A stretch of DNA of 35,447 nucleotides from an uncultured Microbulbifer sp. (GTDB taxonomy: Bacteria > Pseudomonadota > Gammaproteobacteria > Pseudomonadales > Cellvibrionaceae). Below the pieces are notes generated by a model. That model was not told where the DNA came from, did no database searches, and worked only from the letters and a program-made list of their open reading frames with translations. How positions within the stretch are numbered: position 1 is the stretch's first letter; every line of letters begins with the position of its first letter. The stretch spans positions 1 to 35,447 of the forward strand of contig NZ_CANMKV010000042.1 of assembly GCF_947498635.1 (NCBI RefSeq), given 5' to 3'. Position numbers and translations under genes: made by a program. Positions 26,048-35,186 of this stretch are shown here, in pieces.

Positions 26048-26092
26048 TTAAGCTCAGGTAATCTCGAAGTTTTCCTGGGCTTAATTATTTTT
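26048..26092 (+). terminator. Terminator after the Oar-like receptor gene
   Basis: TTAAGCTCAGG (26048-26058) pairs with CCTGGGCTTAA (26074-26084) with one G-U pair. It is followed by TTATTTTT. Confidence 0.7.
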
Positions 26093-26234
26093 AGGTTCTA
26101 TTTTTACTGCTCTTTTTAGCTGGATGCGGTTTCATTACGCTGCCTAATTACCATCTATGTTAAGCCAATATTCGGCAGTCTTTCCGACATCGGTGGCGTC
26201 CGAAGTAAGATAAAAAATAATTTAGGAGTGAGTA

Positions 26235-26306
26235 ATGACAGGTCAAATCTTCTATTTATTCGATATTGAAACTCAGCCAAATAACACTATGTATATTTCG
26301 GCCTAA
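26235..26306 (+). pseudogene. 5' stub of an unknown gene cut by an IS1595-type element
   Basis: An ATG with an excellent ribosome site (TTTAGGAGTGAGTA) starts MTGQIFYLFDIETQ, then the frame enters the IS terminal repeat at about 26276 and stops at TAA 26304-26306. Only about 14 native residues remain, too few to name a family. A continuation after the element (26916 onwards) is not obvious, so the rest may have been deleted. The good start signal is what makes a former gene likely. A genuine 23-residue peptide is the less likely alternative. Confidence 0.4.
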
Positions 26307-26915
26307 TCGTATGGTAGATGCTTCGTAGCGCACCCTTTAAATTGCCAAGAGCCGTATTCACCCAATAAAATTTAAGCTCTTCAACAGAAGTCCGACCTTC
26401 ACCACAAATAATCTTGTCATGCACGCAATCAGCGTCTGTGATTGCATTGAAGCACGCAAAACTATCGGAGAACATTATGGCCACTTGCATGAGTTTCTGT
26501 TTTATACACACAAGCAGCGTTGTAAGAGGTACCTAGATGACGCGACAACTTTATACGGGAAATGCTTTTCTTATCATGCGAGATACGAAAGATTCCTAGG
26601 AGCCAAGTGGTGAGGGGCAACTTAGTGGAGTTAGAGATCGTACGAGGAGTGACCGACGAATGAGTCGACACCGGTTACACTGTTTGAGCTTGCGATAAGA
26701 AGGGTCGCAATACTTGTCGTGCCCGCAGTGAAGGCAAGAAAATCCGTTTGGATAACGTCATTGGTAGAGTGCATCAAAGCGTGGCTTTTCGCCTCCTTAT
26801 TCTTTAGAAATTGGATCAAGCTAATGCCCTTCTGGAGCTGCACTTTGTTGCGATCCATGGAGGATTACCTTGAGGATCAAGCAGGTGGTTGTTTATATAT
26901 ACAGTTATCTGTGGC
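26276..26915 (-). mobile_element. Decayed IS1595-family insertion sequence
   Basis: The ends GCCAAATAACACTATGTATA (from 26276) and, on the minus strand, GCCACAGATAACTGTATATA (from 26915) are similar inverted repeats. Between them are remnants of one transposase gene. The element is only about 640 bases, shorter than an intact copy, so it carries internal deletions. I see no convincing target duplication: the 8-base flanks differ. Confidence 0.7.
26287..26858 (-). pseudogene. IS1595-family transposase, frameshifted and deleted
   Basis: The start MDRNKVQLQKGISLIQFL at 26858 matches the common IS1595 N-terminus. A second frame gives 'NSTKLPLTTWLLGIF' and 'IKLSRHLGTSYNAA', the helix region before the catalytic core. 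A third frame gives KQKLMQVAIMFSDSFACFNA, 'ADCVHDKIICG' and the end FYWVNTALGNLKGALRSIYH, the family C-terminus. So at least two frameshifts exist. The segment between 'KLMQV' and 'FSDSFACF', which holds the zinc-binding and first catalytic residues, is missing. The element cannot move by itself. Confidence 0.8.
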
Positions 26916-27246
26916 TTGATAAGAGTGATAATTGGGTAAAGATGAGAGTATGAATGCTGTAGCCCAGTAATAATTCAGTGAGTATTGCGGTTAAAATTCA
27001 TCGTCTCGAACAGAGATTTTCCAGGTGTAACATTCCAGAGAAGATATGCTGTGGATTTTAGGTAGTACTTCTGTGCTTAATGTTTGCCCCTGGGGCGGAC
27101 GCGAAATTTTTATCGGGCACTTTATGGTTCTCTATGTTGTGCCTGTCCCCGAGAGAAATTTTAATTAATAAATGGGCAATATTGCAGTTATTACTTGAAA
27201 CCAAGAGTTAAAATCTTTATAGGTTGATTTAATTTTATCAGAAAAA
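26916..27246. other. Gene-free interval right of the decayed IS
   Basis: No coding sequence, repeat or RNA signal is evident. It may contain remains of the gene cut at 26276. Confidence 0.4.
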
Positions 27247-27567
27247 TTAGTTCACTCCGGACATAAAGTCTTCATCCATCAGCTGAATTCTTACCCTGAT
27301 AGGATCATCTATTTGAAAAATTCTTCGAGCCGTCTTATCCAGTTGAATAGCTAGTCTCTGTAACACTTCATGGGTGCGGGCGGGTTTTCGGCAGCAGATA
27401 ATTTCAATATAACATCCAGCGGGTTCTACCTGTTTGGATTCAATAATGGCAACTAGTGCTTGCTCTCCCTGTGCTTCCAATCCTTCAATTATCATTTCGT
27501 TAAATAGATTGGCTACCGAATCTGGAATCAGTTTTGTGGAATCTACAAAAATTTTGCAGCTAGGCAT
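27247..27567 (-). CDS. Small tautomerase-superfamily-like protein
   Basis: This is a 106-residue protein whose second residue is Pro (MPSCKIFVDSTK), the catalytic position in the tautomerase/MIF superfamily after Met removal. The predicted order of elements fits that fold: strand (SCKIFVD), helix (DSVANLFNEMIIEGLEA), strand (ALVAIIESKQV), strand (CYIEIICCRK), helix (EVLQRLAIQLDKTARRIF), strand (RVRIQLMDEDF). The length is close to CHMI/MIF-type members. I infer the family from Pro1 and this layout only; no specific enzyme can be named. It is flanked by pseudogenes but is itself intact. Confidence 0.55.
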   Translation of the reverse strand: MPSCKIFVDSTKLIPDSVANLFNEMIIEGLEAQGEQALVAIIESKQVEPAGCYIEIICCRKPARTHEVLQRLAIQLDKTARRIFQIDDPIRVRIQLMDEDFMSGVN

Positions 27568-27792
27568 ATTTAGGATCCCTGATACTAGTAAAGAGATGCT
27601 CTGGCGCTGTACATTTCATTTGATTTCACCTACTCCTAGTGTAGCTGTTGTTGGCTAACATGCTAATTTCAAGTGGATAGTTAGACACCCTTAAAGGGCG
27701 GTCACTTTTAGTGCAGCAGCAGTAGGTGTGAACATCGGTAGCAGAGTATTTAGGGAGATTTTGAGGGTACTTTATTTGGCTTTAGTATGCGG

Positions 27793-28506
27793 TCAAGGCA
27801 ACCTCAATAATAGATGACTGATAATGCCTGAGTTTGTAATTGGTGCGCTGCGCCTGGTCGGTATGTATCTGCGTTGCCAATTGCCCTGCGCGTTTGCCCA
27901 GTGCCTGCTCAGTACAAAAGAGGGGGGTACGGGTTTTGTACAGGTTCTATAGGTACAATTTATGCCGAACCCGACAGATTGGGACTGCTTTACTCGTTCC
28001 AGGTAGAGTTGGACAGGATGCGGAGTTAGGTGGCGCTCTACCCAGTCGAAATTATTAGGATTGGTTATATGCAAGCTTGCTGCAGAGGTCGGCATAAAAC
28101 AACGGGTTTCCTGAATTAGTTGACTCGCTGCCAGGCGCTGAGGCCGGTTGTATTCGGCCAGTTGCTCATAAAAACAGTGACTATTTTGGGCTATAGCGGC
28201 ATCCAGGTAGACTAAGTGCTGCACAGGGTGTCTTAGCCTGTCGGCCACTAGGGATGGGGTGATACTCCCAAAGCTGTGACCTAATAGAGTAACTCCATAC
28301 AGTTCTTCCCACTCTATAAAGTTGACGATATCTTCAGTGAAGGTGTCGATACCAACTCATGGGGAAAGCAGGTGGCAGTGCTCCCCAAGGCCAGTTTGGG
28401 CTGGCGTGAAGACGCGATGTCCCGCAGCCTCTAGCCGTTTTCTCACTCTCCCCCAGCACCCTCCGCCGTGAAATAAGCCGTGTAGCAGGACAAAGGTTTG
28501 CGTCAT
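27793..28506 (-). pseudogene. Alpha/beta hydrolase (salicylate-esterase-like) broken by a premature TGA
   Basis: From ATG 28506 the frame reads MTQTFVLLHGLFHGGGCWGR, then 'GHRVFTPAQTGLGEHCHLLSP', a TGA, then in the same frame VGIDTFTEDIVNFIEW, 'LLGHSFGSI' (nucleophile elbow) and 'HLVYLDAAIAQ'. This is the esterase/hydroxynitrile-lyase-like branch, where 'LLSPxVGLDTH' is expected exactly at the stop. The C-terminus is also eroded: the usual GHD with the catalytic His is replaced by 'PTRRSAPIT'. Two independent defects point to a true pseudogene rather than a read error. It ends at 27793. Confidence 0.75.
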
Positions 28507-28960
<454 letters not shown>

Positions 28961-30151
28961 TTGCCAACACCGTTTATTCAAACTTCTCGCGCGATTAATT
29001 CTGATTCTTTCTACTCCCCTGGATTGATGAGTATTTTGGGTGTGCTCCTTATGGCAGCCTGGGCAGTTTGGTTCTTGTTTCAGGAAATCACTATTTATAG
29101 TGTCAGTGACCAAGCCAAACTGGAGCAAGAGCAGAATACCGTTCATGTCAGCACCCAGCGAACCGGTAGAGTGATTGCTATCCAGGCCTCACTAGGCGAT
29201 ACCCTCAATCGTGGAGATTTATTGATTGAGCTGGACACCAAAGCCTTGGACCTGGATTTGGATGGTGATTCACGAGTCTCCCAGAGTATCTCAACACAAT
29301 TACAGTCGATCGAGCGCGAACATAGCTTGCGGAATAAGAAATTTTCCGAGGATGATAAGGCGTTGGGGGATCAACTAAGGTTGCTGCGACAACAGCATGA
29401 ACTTCAGGTGAGCAATCAGAAAATACAGGCGGATGTGAAGGCGCGCTATGAGCGCTTGCTGCAGAAGCAGCAAAGCTCCGAGCTGGACTACCTTGCGGCA
29501 AAACGTACTTTCCAGCAGATGGCCATGGCCACTCTTGCATCGGAAGCGGCAATGCGTGCAATCAGTGATCGTCGGGACCAGCTGGCTAATGAGTACCAGC
29601 TGGCAGTGAGTGCGTTAGGGCAGCGTCGAGAAGATCTCCAGAGGCAGCTGACAGAGGTGAATACTCGAATTCAGCAGAGCTCCTTGGCTGCAGACGAACA
29701 GCGGTTGCGTGCGCCTATCGCGGGTAAACTTGCGTCTCTGGCAGATATTCGTGAGGGAGAGGTTTTGTTGGCGGGGCAACAGATTGCCACTCTCCAGGCA
29801 GAGGGCCGTATTACTGTTCAGGCTTTTTTCCCCCCTGCCTTGGCGCTGGGTCATATTCGCCCGGGACAAAGTGCGCAGGTGAAATTGGATGGATTCTCCT
29901 GGACGCGTTATGGCCAGCTACAGGCCCGTGTTGAACGGGTGGCTAGTGCGGTTCAGACGGGGCAGATTCTCGTTGAATTATCCCTGCGCGGAGAGGCCCC
30001 CCCGCAATTGCCATTACTGCATGATTTGCCGGCAAGGGTTGAGATCGCCACGGCGGTCAAGACACCTTATCAGTTACTGTTACAGAGGCTTGGGGATCTC
30101 TTGTCCGGGCAGGTAGAAAGCACGGCTAATTTACTGGAGACCCAGCAGTGA
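28961..30151 (+). CDS. HlyD-family membrane fusion protein
   Basis: This is the periplasmic adaptor of a type 1-like export system, 396 residues from TTG 28961. A short cytoplasmic tail is followed by one transmembrane helix (about 23-40, ILGVLLMAAWAVWFLF), a lipoyl half-motif ('VHVSTQRTGRVIAIQASLGD', 'RGDLLIELDTKAL'), a long coiled coil (about 105-235), and the second lipoyl half ('LRAPIAGKLASLADIREGEVL'). The start is uncertain: ATG 29027, overlapping an upstream stop as TGATG, would remove the cytoplasmic tail. The gene overlaps the next by 4 bases (GTGA). It resembles the HlyD protein of NHLM-type peptide export loci. Confidence 0.88.
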   Translation: MPTPFIQTSRAINSDSFYSPGLMSILGVLLMAAWAVWFLFQEITIYSVSDQAKLEQEQNTVHVSTQRTGRVIAIQASLGDTLNRGDLLIELDTKALDLDLDGDSRVSQSISTQLQSIEREHSLRNKKFSEDDKALGDQLRLLRQQHELQVSNQKIQADVKARYERLLQKQQSSELDYLAAKRTFQQMAMATLASEAAMRAISDRRDQLANEYQLAVSALGQRREDLQRQLTEVNTRIQQSSLAADEQRLRAPIAGKLASLADIREGEVLLAGQQIATLQAEGRITVQAFFPPALALGHIRPGQSAQVKLDGFSWTRYGQLQARVERVASAVQTGQILVELSLRGEAPPQLPLLHDLPARVEIATAVKTPYQLLLQRLGDLLSGQVESTANLLETQQ

Positions 30152-32886
30152 AGGGTGGTGCCCGTTGGCTGGTGCCCGAAGTTGTGCAGACCTCCAATAT
30201 GGATTGTGGTCCGGCTTCTCTCAAGTGTTTGCTGGAGGGCTTTGGGGTCAATGTGCATTACGGCCACCTGCGTGATGCCTGTCAAACCGATGTAGATGGC
30301 ACCTCGATAAATACGCTGGAAAAAATTGCTGTGGAGCTGGGGTTGGATGCTGCACAGATGGTGGTGCCCAAAGATCATCTGCTCCTGGATACGGCCGGTT
30401 ATTTGCCGGGATTGGTGGTGGTGCGCCTGCCTAATGGCAACACCCATTTCGTTGTTGCCTGGCGCAACCACCGTGGAATTGTGCAGGTTATGGATCCAGC
30501 TTCGGGAAGGCGCTGGCCCAGCGCGCGTCGTTTTCTCGACGAGTTGCATATACACACGATGCGTGTTCCGCCTCAGGGCTGGCGGGCTTGGGCTGGCGGA
30601 AAAGATTTTCTTGATCCTTTGCGCGAGCGCATAAAGCAGTTAAAAATTTCTCAGGTTGTCAGCGAGGAAAGTTGTGCGTGTGCTCTGCAGCCTGGGGATT
30701 GGCTTTCGCTGGCTTTCCTCGATGCGAGTGTGCGGATGTTGTTTTCGTTAGTCTCCTCCGGAGCGGTGCGCCGTGGCAAAGAAGCCAGCGCAATGTTGCG
30801 TAAACTGATGACGGATTTTGCGAGTGACGCTACCAATGCTTATAGCTTGGTGCCTCAAAGTTACTGGTGTGTGAAACCACAGCAGGTCCCAGGAGCTGAA
30901 GGGAAGGAAGCCGTTGAGGTCGAGCCCAATCAGCTGGAATTTAGTGGCGCGGTCATTGTGAGCGTGAAGGGGCTGCGCGATACTGCCGAAGTAAATCCGG
31001 AGTCCGAGGCTTTATCCAAGGCCCTGCGAGCGCCGTCAGTACGTCCCCTACAGCAATTATGGGGATTTTTACGCGAAGACGGTCTGCTTGCTCCGAGTAT
31101 TGTTTTGTTGGCGATGCTCGCTGCGGTATTTGGTCTGATGGTGGAGGCGTTGCTATTTCGCGGCCTGATAGATATCCACACGGAACTTGCTACAGAGGTG
31201 CAAAGACTGGGCACGGTTACTCTGTTGCTAGGATTTATGCTGACGCTCATTCTTGTGCAGTTACCTGCGACAAAGGTGCAACTGATGATTGGGCGGCACC
31301 TGGAAAATCGCTTTCGAATACGTTTTCTTTCTGCTCTTCCCAAAATCCCCGATCATTTTTTTCAAAGTCGCCCAACCTCGGATACTGCCGAGAGAAGCCA
31401 TCGTATTTCCGCTCTGAGGGAATTGCCAGTATTGGGGGGCGGCATACTTTTTAAGGGGCTTTCATTACTCGCTACGGCTGTAGGTATTATTTTGATTGCC
31501 CCCCCCGCCGCGCCTTTGGTACTGCTAATGGCGGGTCTACAGATAGTTATCCCATTGTTGTTCCAGCCAGCGCTCAGTGATCGGAATATGCGTGTACAAA
31601 CCCATGCTGGTGCACTGGCCAGGTTTTATATGGATGCGCTACTGGGGATCATCCCCATACGTACCCATGGTGCTGGCGAATCGGTGCGCCGAGAACATGA
31701 GAGCCTGCTCACTGAGTGGATTAAAGCCGGTTATTCCTCATTGCAATTCCAGCTTAATAGCCAAGTAGTGCAGCTGCTGGTGAATAGTATTTTAACGAGC
31801 GCTCTGGTTATTTACTGCGTCCAGATTCGAGGAGCCAGTCCCGACCTGCTTCTCTTGATTTACTGGGTGCTGGCGCTGCCACCACTCGGAGAAGATATCG
31901 CGGTATTAATGCGAGAATATCCGCGTCAGCGCAATACTCTCTTGAGAGCCCTGGAGCCTCTTCAGGCGGTACCCGACGAGGAGAGTAAAGATACGGCGGA
32001 CACACAGATTCCTCGTCTAAAAGAGCCCGTGTCTTTTCATTTCGAAAATGTCAGTGTCAATGCCAGCGGGCGAAACATTCTTAGGGATATAAATCTTAAA
32101 ATTGCTCCTGGTGAGCATATCGCCATTGTTGGAGCATCCGGTGCGGGCAAGTCTAGCCTCGCGGGTTTGTTATTGGGTTGGTACAAGCCGGCCACAGGGC
32201 GTGTGTTACTGAATGGTGAAGAGCTGACAGGAGAATTACAGGCCCGCTTCCGTTTGCAGTGTGCTTGGGTCGATCCTGCCATCCAGCTGTGGAACAGTAG
32301 CTTGCTGAATAACCTGCACTACGGCAACAGTGCCGATGCTCCCCTATATCCAATTCTCCAGCAGGCAGATCTTCTAAAGCTGGTGGCATCTCTGCCTGAC
32401 GGTTTGCAGGGCACTCTGGGAGAAAGCGGCGCGCTGGTCAGTGGAGGAGAGGGCCAGCGTGTGCGCCTGGGGCGTGCTTTGGGGCGGGAATCGCCTGTTT
32501 GCGCGATCTTGGATGAACCATTTCGAGGGCTTGACCGCGAGCAGCGTCAGCGCTTGCTCGATCGGGTACGAAAGTTGTGGAAAGGGGTTAGCTTGATTTG
32601 TATCACTCACGATATTTCAGAAACTAAAAACTATCCCCGTGTATTGGTCGTGGAAGATGGACAAATTGTTGAAGATGCAGCCCCTAAAGACCTCGAAGCA
32701 CAGAGGCAATCCCGCTATGCCCAGCTGCTATTAGCGGAAAAAAACCTCTGGAAAGAGTGCTGGCAGAATGAAGATTGGCGCCGCTTTTATATGAGTGATG
32801 GGCGTGTTAGCGAGGTGCAGCCTGCAAATAAAGTGCAAACGCCACAAAGAGCCACTCAATCCAAAGAGGTGGTTTGTGAAGCCTGA
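30148..32886 (+). CDS. Peptidase C39-containing ABC exporter (NHLM-type-like)
   Basis: This 912-residue transporter should cleave a leader peptide and export the product. The N-terminal C39 cysteine protease is complete: Gln14, Cys20 ('SNMDCGPASLKCLL'), His100 ('NGNTHFVVAW') and Asp116 ('VMDPASGRRW'). A segment of about 150 residues (145-300) with no family I know separates it from the membrane domain (about 315-600). The ATPase has Walker A 'VGASGAGKSS', signature 'LVSGGEGQRVRLGRAL', Walker B 'CAILDEPFRGLD' and H-loop 'ICITHD'. It starts at GTG 30148 inside the hlyD stop and ends overlapping the next ABC gene by 11 bases, so the three genes form a coupled operon. Confidence 0.9.
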   Translation: MKGGARWLVPEVVQTSNMDCGPASLKCLLEGFGVNVHYGHLRDACQTDVDGTSINTLEKIAVELGLDAAQMVVPKDHLLLDTAGYLPGLVVVRLPNGNTHFVVAWRNHRGIVQVMDPASGRRWPSARRFLDELHIHTMRVPPQGWRAWAGGKDFLDPLRERIKQLKISQVVSEESCACALQPGDWLSLAFLDASVRMLFSLVSSGAVRRGKEASAMLRKLMTDFASDATNAYSLVPQSYWCVKPQQVPGAEGKEAVEVEPNQLEFSGAVIVSVKGLRDTAEVNPESEALSKALRAPSVRPLQQLWGFLREDGLLAPSIVLLAMLAAVFGLMVEALLFRGLIDIHTELATEVQRLGTVTLLLGFMLTLILVQLPATKVQLMIGRHLENRFRIRFLSALPKIPDHFFQSRPTSDTAERSHRISALRELPVLGGGILFKGLSLLATAVGIILIAPPAAPLVLLMAGLQIVIPLLFQPALSDRNMRVQTHAGALARFYMDALLGIIPIRTHGAGESVRREHESLLTEWIKAGYSSLQFQLNSQVVQLLVNSILTSALVIYCVQIRGASPDLLLLIYWVLALPPLGEDIAVLMREYPRQRNTLLRALEPLQAVPDEESKDTADTQIPRLKEPVSFHFENVSVNASGRNILRDINLKIAPGEHIAIVGASGAGKSSLAGLLLGWYKPATGRVLLNGEELTGELQARFRLQCAWVDPAIQLWNSSLLNNLHYGNSADAPLYPILQQADLLKLVASLPDGLQGTLGESGALVSGGEGQRVRLGRALGRESPVCAILDEPFRGLDREQRQRLLDRVRKLWKGVSLICITHDISETKNYPRVLVVEDGQIVEDAAPKDLEAQRQSRYAQLLLAEKNLWKECWQNEDWRRFYMSDGRVSEVQPANKVQTPQRATQSKEVVCEA

Positions 32887-35014
32887 GAGCTCGCATAGCC
32901 AGTTGAAAAGCCTTTGTTGGCCGGTAAATCAAGTGAATAGCGCCTTGAGGGCCCTGGCTCAGGAGGCTGGCCTTAACCCGGTAGATCTTAGTGATGGGAC
33001 AAATTCAGAAGTGTTATCGGATCTGGAAGCTCGCTTGTTGTTTGGCGCGGAATCGCTAGATCTAAAAATAGAGCGTGTCAGTTGCAAATATGGGGAGCTG
33101 GAACAGATGTTGGTACGGGCTGCACCGGCATTGGTTCGCTTGCGCGTTGCTGATGAGGAACTCTTTGTCGCTTTGTGTGGCGGGAGCCGGCGCTATCTAC
33201 GTGTGCTCACTCCATCTTTGCAGGTTGTAAAGTTGCGTCCGCAGATAGTGCTGAGCCAACTAACTCGTGCGCACGAAGCCCTACAGCATCAACGTATTAC
33301 CGATTTACTCGATAGTGCCAGTATCGTTGGGCGACGACGTATTCGTGCGACTTCAGCACTGTTGCGGGAGAACCTGACAGAACTACAAATTGATGAATGT
33401 TGGTTGCTTCGTCTCCCTGCACACCGCCCTTTTTTGCAGCAGTTGCGCCACCGCCGCCAGCATATACGTTTTTTAAGTATGATGGTTTGCCATACCCTAC
33501 AAATGGCATTATTTATGGCCAGCTGGTGGTTAATTGGTTACGCCGTTCTCGAAGGCAGTATAGATACCGGTTGGCTGGCCGCCTGGGTGCTACTACTTAT
33601 CACACAGATTCCTCTGTCAATGCTCACCGCGCGCTTACAAGGCTCAATATCGTTAGAAACTGGTGCGCTGTTAAAGCAGCGCTTACTCGCCAGTGCCTTG
33701 CGTATAGATCCTTTGAAGGTGCGTCACATGGGTTCGGGTCAGGTACTTGGGCGTGTCTACGATGCCGAAAATATCGAAGCCAGCGCTCTGCAGGGGGGCT
33801 TTTTGTTACTGCTTGGCGGTGTGGAATTGGTACTGGCTTCTCTGGTGCTGTTTTTGGGTGTTGGTGGGCCAGTGCTTTTGGGGATACTCCCAATATTTTT
33901 GCTTTTTGCCTTTGTCCTGGGGCGGGCTCAGTACCTTAGTCGAAGGCGCTGGACCAGCGATCGCCTGCACATGACCCATCGCTTGATTGAGAAGATGCTT
34001 GGCCACCGAACCCGTTTGGTACAGCAGCCCCCAGCGGATTGGCACAAGGGTGAAGATCGGGAGCAGGAGGAGTACTTACAGAGTTCTGCCACTATGGATG
34101 GCACTATGACCCGCCTGATTGCCCTGTTACCACGCTTCTGGCTGTTGTTGGGGCTGGTTGGCTTGATGCCGGTTTTTGTCAGCGGCTACAGTGAAAGTGC
34201 ACAGATTGCTGTGGTTCTGGGTGGGATACTGCTTGGTTATCGCGCGGTACTTAAGTGCATGGGCGGATTTACGAGCGCCCTCAGTGCTCTTGTCGCCTGG
34301 GAGAAAGTACGCGAGCTTTTTTCTTTGGAGACTCCCGCAAAGGGAGTAACGTCCACGGCCGTTAAAGCGAATGGTGACGGGACAAGTATGGCAGGGGAAG
34401 GTCAACCCCTGTGCTATATCCGTGACTTGTATTTTTGTTATCCCGATAAAGACAAAGCGGCACTAGCGGATTGCAACCTGAGTATTTATTCGGGAGACCG
34501 CCTGCTTCTTCAAGGTGCTTCCGGTTCTGGCAAATCTACTTTAGCGAATGTAATTACTGGTGTTCAAAAACCGGATAATGGACTCCTACTAATTCATGGG
34601 TACGATCGAACCAGTATCGGCGCGGAACATTGGCGCAAGTTAGTCGCGTCAGCCCCCCAATTCCATGAAAATCATGTACTTGGTGATTCCTTCTTATTTA
34701 ACTTATTAATGGGCGATGAATGGCCACCAAAGCCGGAAAGCGTAATCCGGGCTTACAGTATTTGTGATGAACTGGGGTTGACGCCATTATTAAAAAAAAT
34801 GCCCGCAGGTATGCTGCAGACAGTTGGGGAAATGGGCTGGCGGCTATCGCACGGAGAAATGAGTCGCTTGTTTATAGCCCGGGCAATTCTGCAAAATGCG
34901 GAATTACTCGTGCTGGATGAAAGTTTTGCGGCATTGGATCCTGAGAATTTGAGACAATCGTTCCAGTGTGTGCGAAAAAATTCGAACAGCTTAATTGTGA
35001 TCGCTCACCCATAA
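32876..35014 (+). CDS. Second ABC transporter of the export operon, with a degenerate C39-like N-terminus
   Basis: This 712-residue permease-ATPase starts at GTG 32876 (AGAGGTGG upstream), overlapping the previous stop. Residues about 80-120 ('APALVRLRVADEELFVALCGG', given here as PALVRLRVADEELFVALCGG, then 'YLRVLTPSLQVVKL') line up with the second half of C39 domains, but His is Glu and Asp is Thr, so a dead peptidase domain is likely. Membrane helices span about 200-470. The ATPase has Walker A 'QGASGSGKST' and Walker B 'LLVLDESFAALD', but a poor signature 'RLSHGEMSRLFIARA', and the protein ends IVIAHP, two residues after Ile-Ala of the H-loop. A heterodimer with the C39 ABC protein is inferred, as in NHLM-type loci. 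Confidence 0.85.
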   Translation: MKPESSHSQLKSLCWPVNQVNSALRALAQEAGLNPVDLSDGTNSEVLSDLEARLLFGAESLDLKIERVSCKYGELEQMLVRAAPALVRLRVADEELFVALCGGSRRYLRVLTPSLQVVKLRPQIVLSQLTRAHEALQHQRITDLLDSASIVGRRRIRATSALLRENLTELQIDECWLLRLPAHRPFLQQLRHRRQHIRFLSMMVCHTLQMALFMASWWLIGYAVLEGSIDTGWLAAWVLLLITQIPLSMLTARLQGSISLETGALLKQRLLASALRIDPLKVRHMGSGQVLGRVYDAENIEASALQGGFLLLLGGVELVLASLVLFLGVGGPVLLGILPIFLLFAFVLGRAQYLSRRRWTSDRLHMTHRLIEKMLGHRTRLVQQPPADWHKGEDREQEEYLQSSATMDGTMTRLIALLPRFWLLLGLVGLMPVFVSGYSESAQIAVVLGGILLGYRAVLKCMGGFTSALSALVAWEKVRELFSLETPAKGVTSTAVKANGDGTSMAGEGQPLCYIRDLYFCYPDKDKAALADCNLSIYSGDRLLLQGASGSGKSTLANVITGVQKPDNGLLLIHGYDRTSIGAEHWRKLVASAPQFHENHVLGDSFLFNLLMGDEWPPKPESVIRAYSICDELGLTPLLKKMPAGMLQTVGEMGWRLSHGEMSRLFIARAILQNAELLVLDESFAALDPENLRQSFQCVRKNSNSLIVIAHP

Positions 35015-35120
35015 TTTTTGGTTAATTATGGTGTGATTGGTTGAAGTCAGGTTAAGCTATGTGTTGTTCTTAACTATGTTTCGTTAGGGACATTATTTAA
35101 ATTTTATATGGAGAAATGGT

Positions 35121-35186
35121 ATGCATACTGAAACTAATATTTATGCTGGCCCAGAGGCAGGTATTGCACTGCCTGATGAAAATTAA
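35121..35186 (+). CDS. 21-residue ORF, possible exported peptide or precursor
   Basis: ATG 35121 follows GGAG (35110-35113) at ideal spacing. The ORF encodes a small acidic peptide, MHTETNIYAG...PEAG...IALPDEN, ending at TAA 35186. It lies about 100 bases after the ABC gene on the same strand. No Gly-Gly leader motif is present, so it does not look like a standard C39 substrate; 'EAG' before IALPDEN is the nearest thing. It may be the operon's substrate, a regulatory peptide or a chance frame. The only support is position and ribosome site. Confidence 0.4.
   Translation: MHTETNIYAGPEAGIALPDEN

Noticed and set aside
26287..26511. A separate small gene of 74 codons
   Set aside because: Its residues are the C-terminus of an IS1595-family transposase, part of the decayed element.
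28300..28370. In-frame TGA read as selenocysteine in the alpha/beta hydrolase
   Set aside because: The position is not catalytic in this family, no SECIS-like hairpin is evident, and the catalytic His is also lost, so a pseudogene is simpler.
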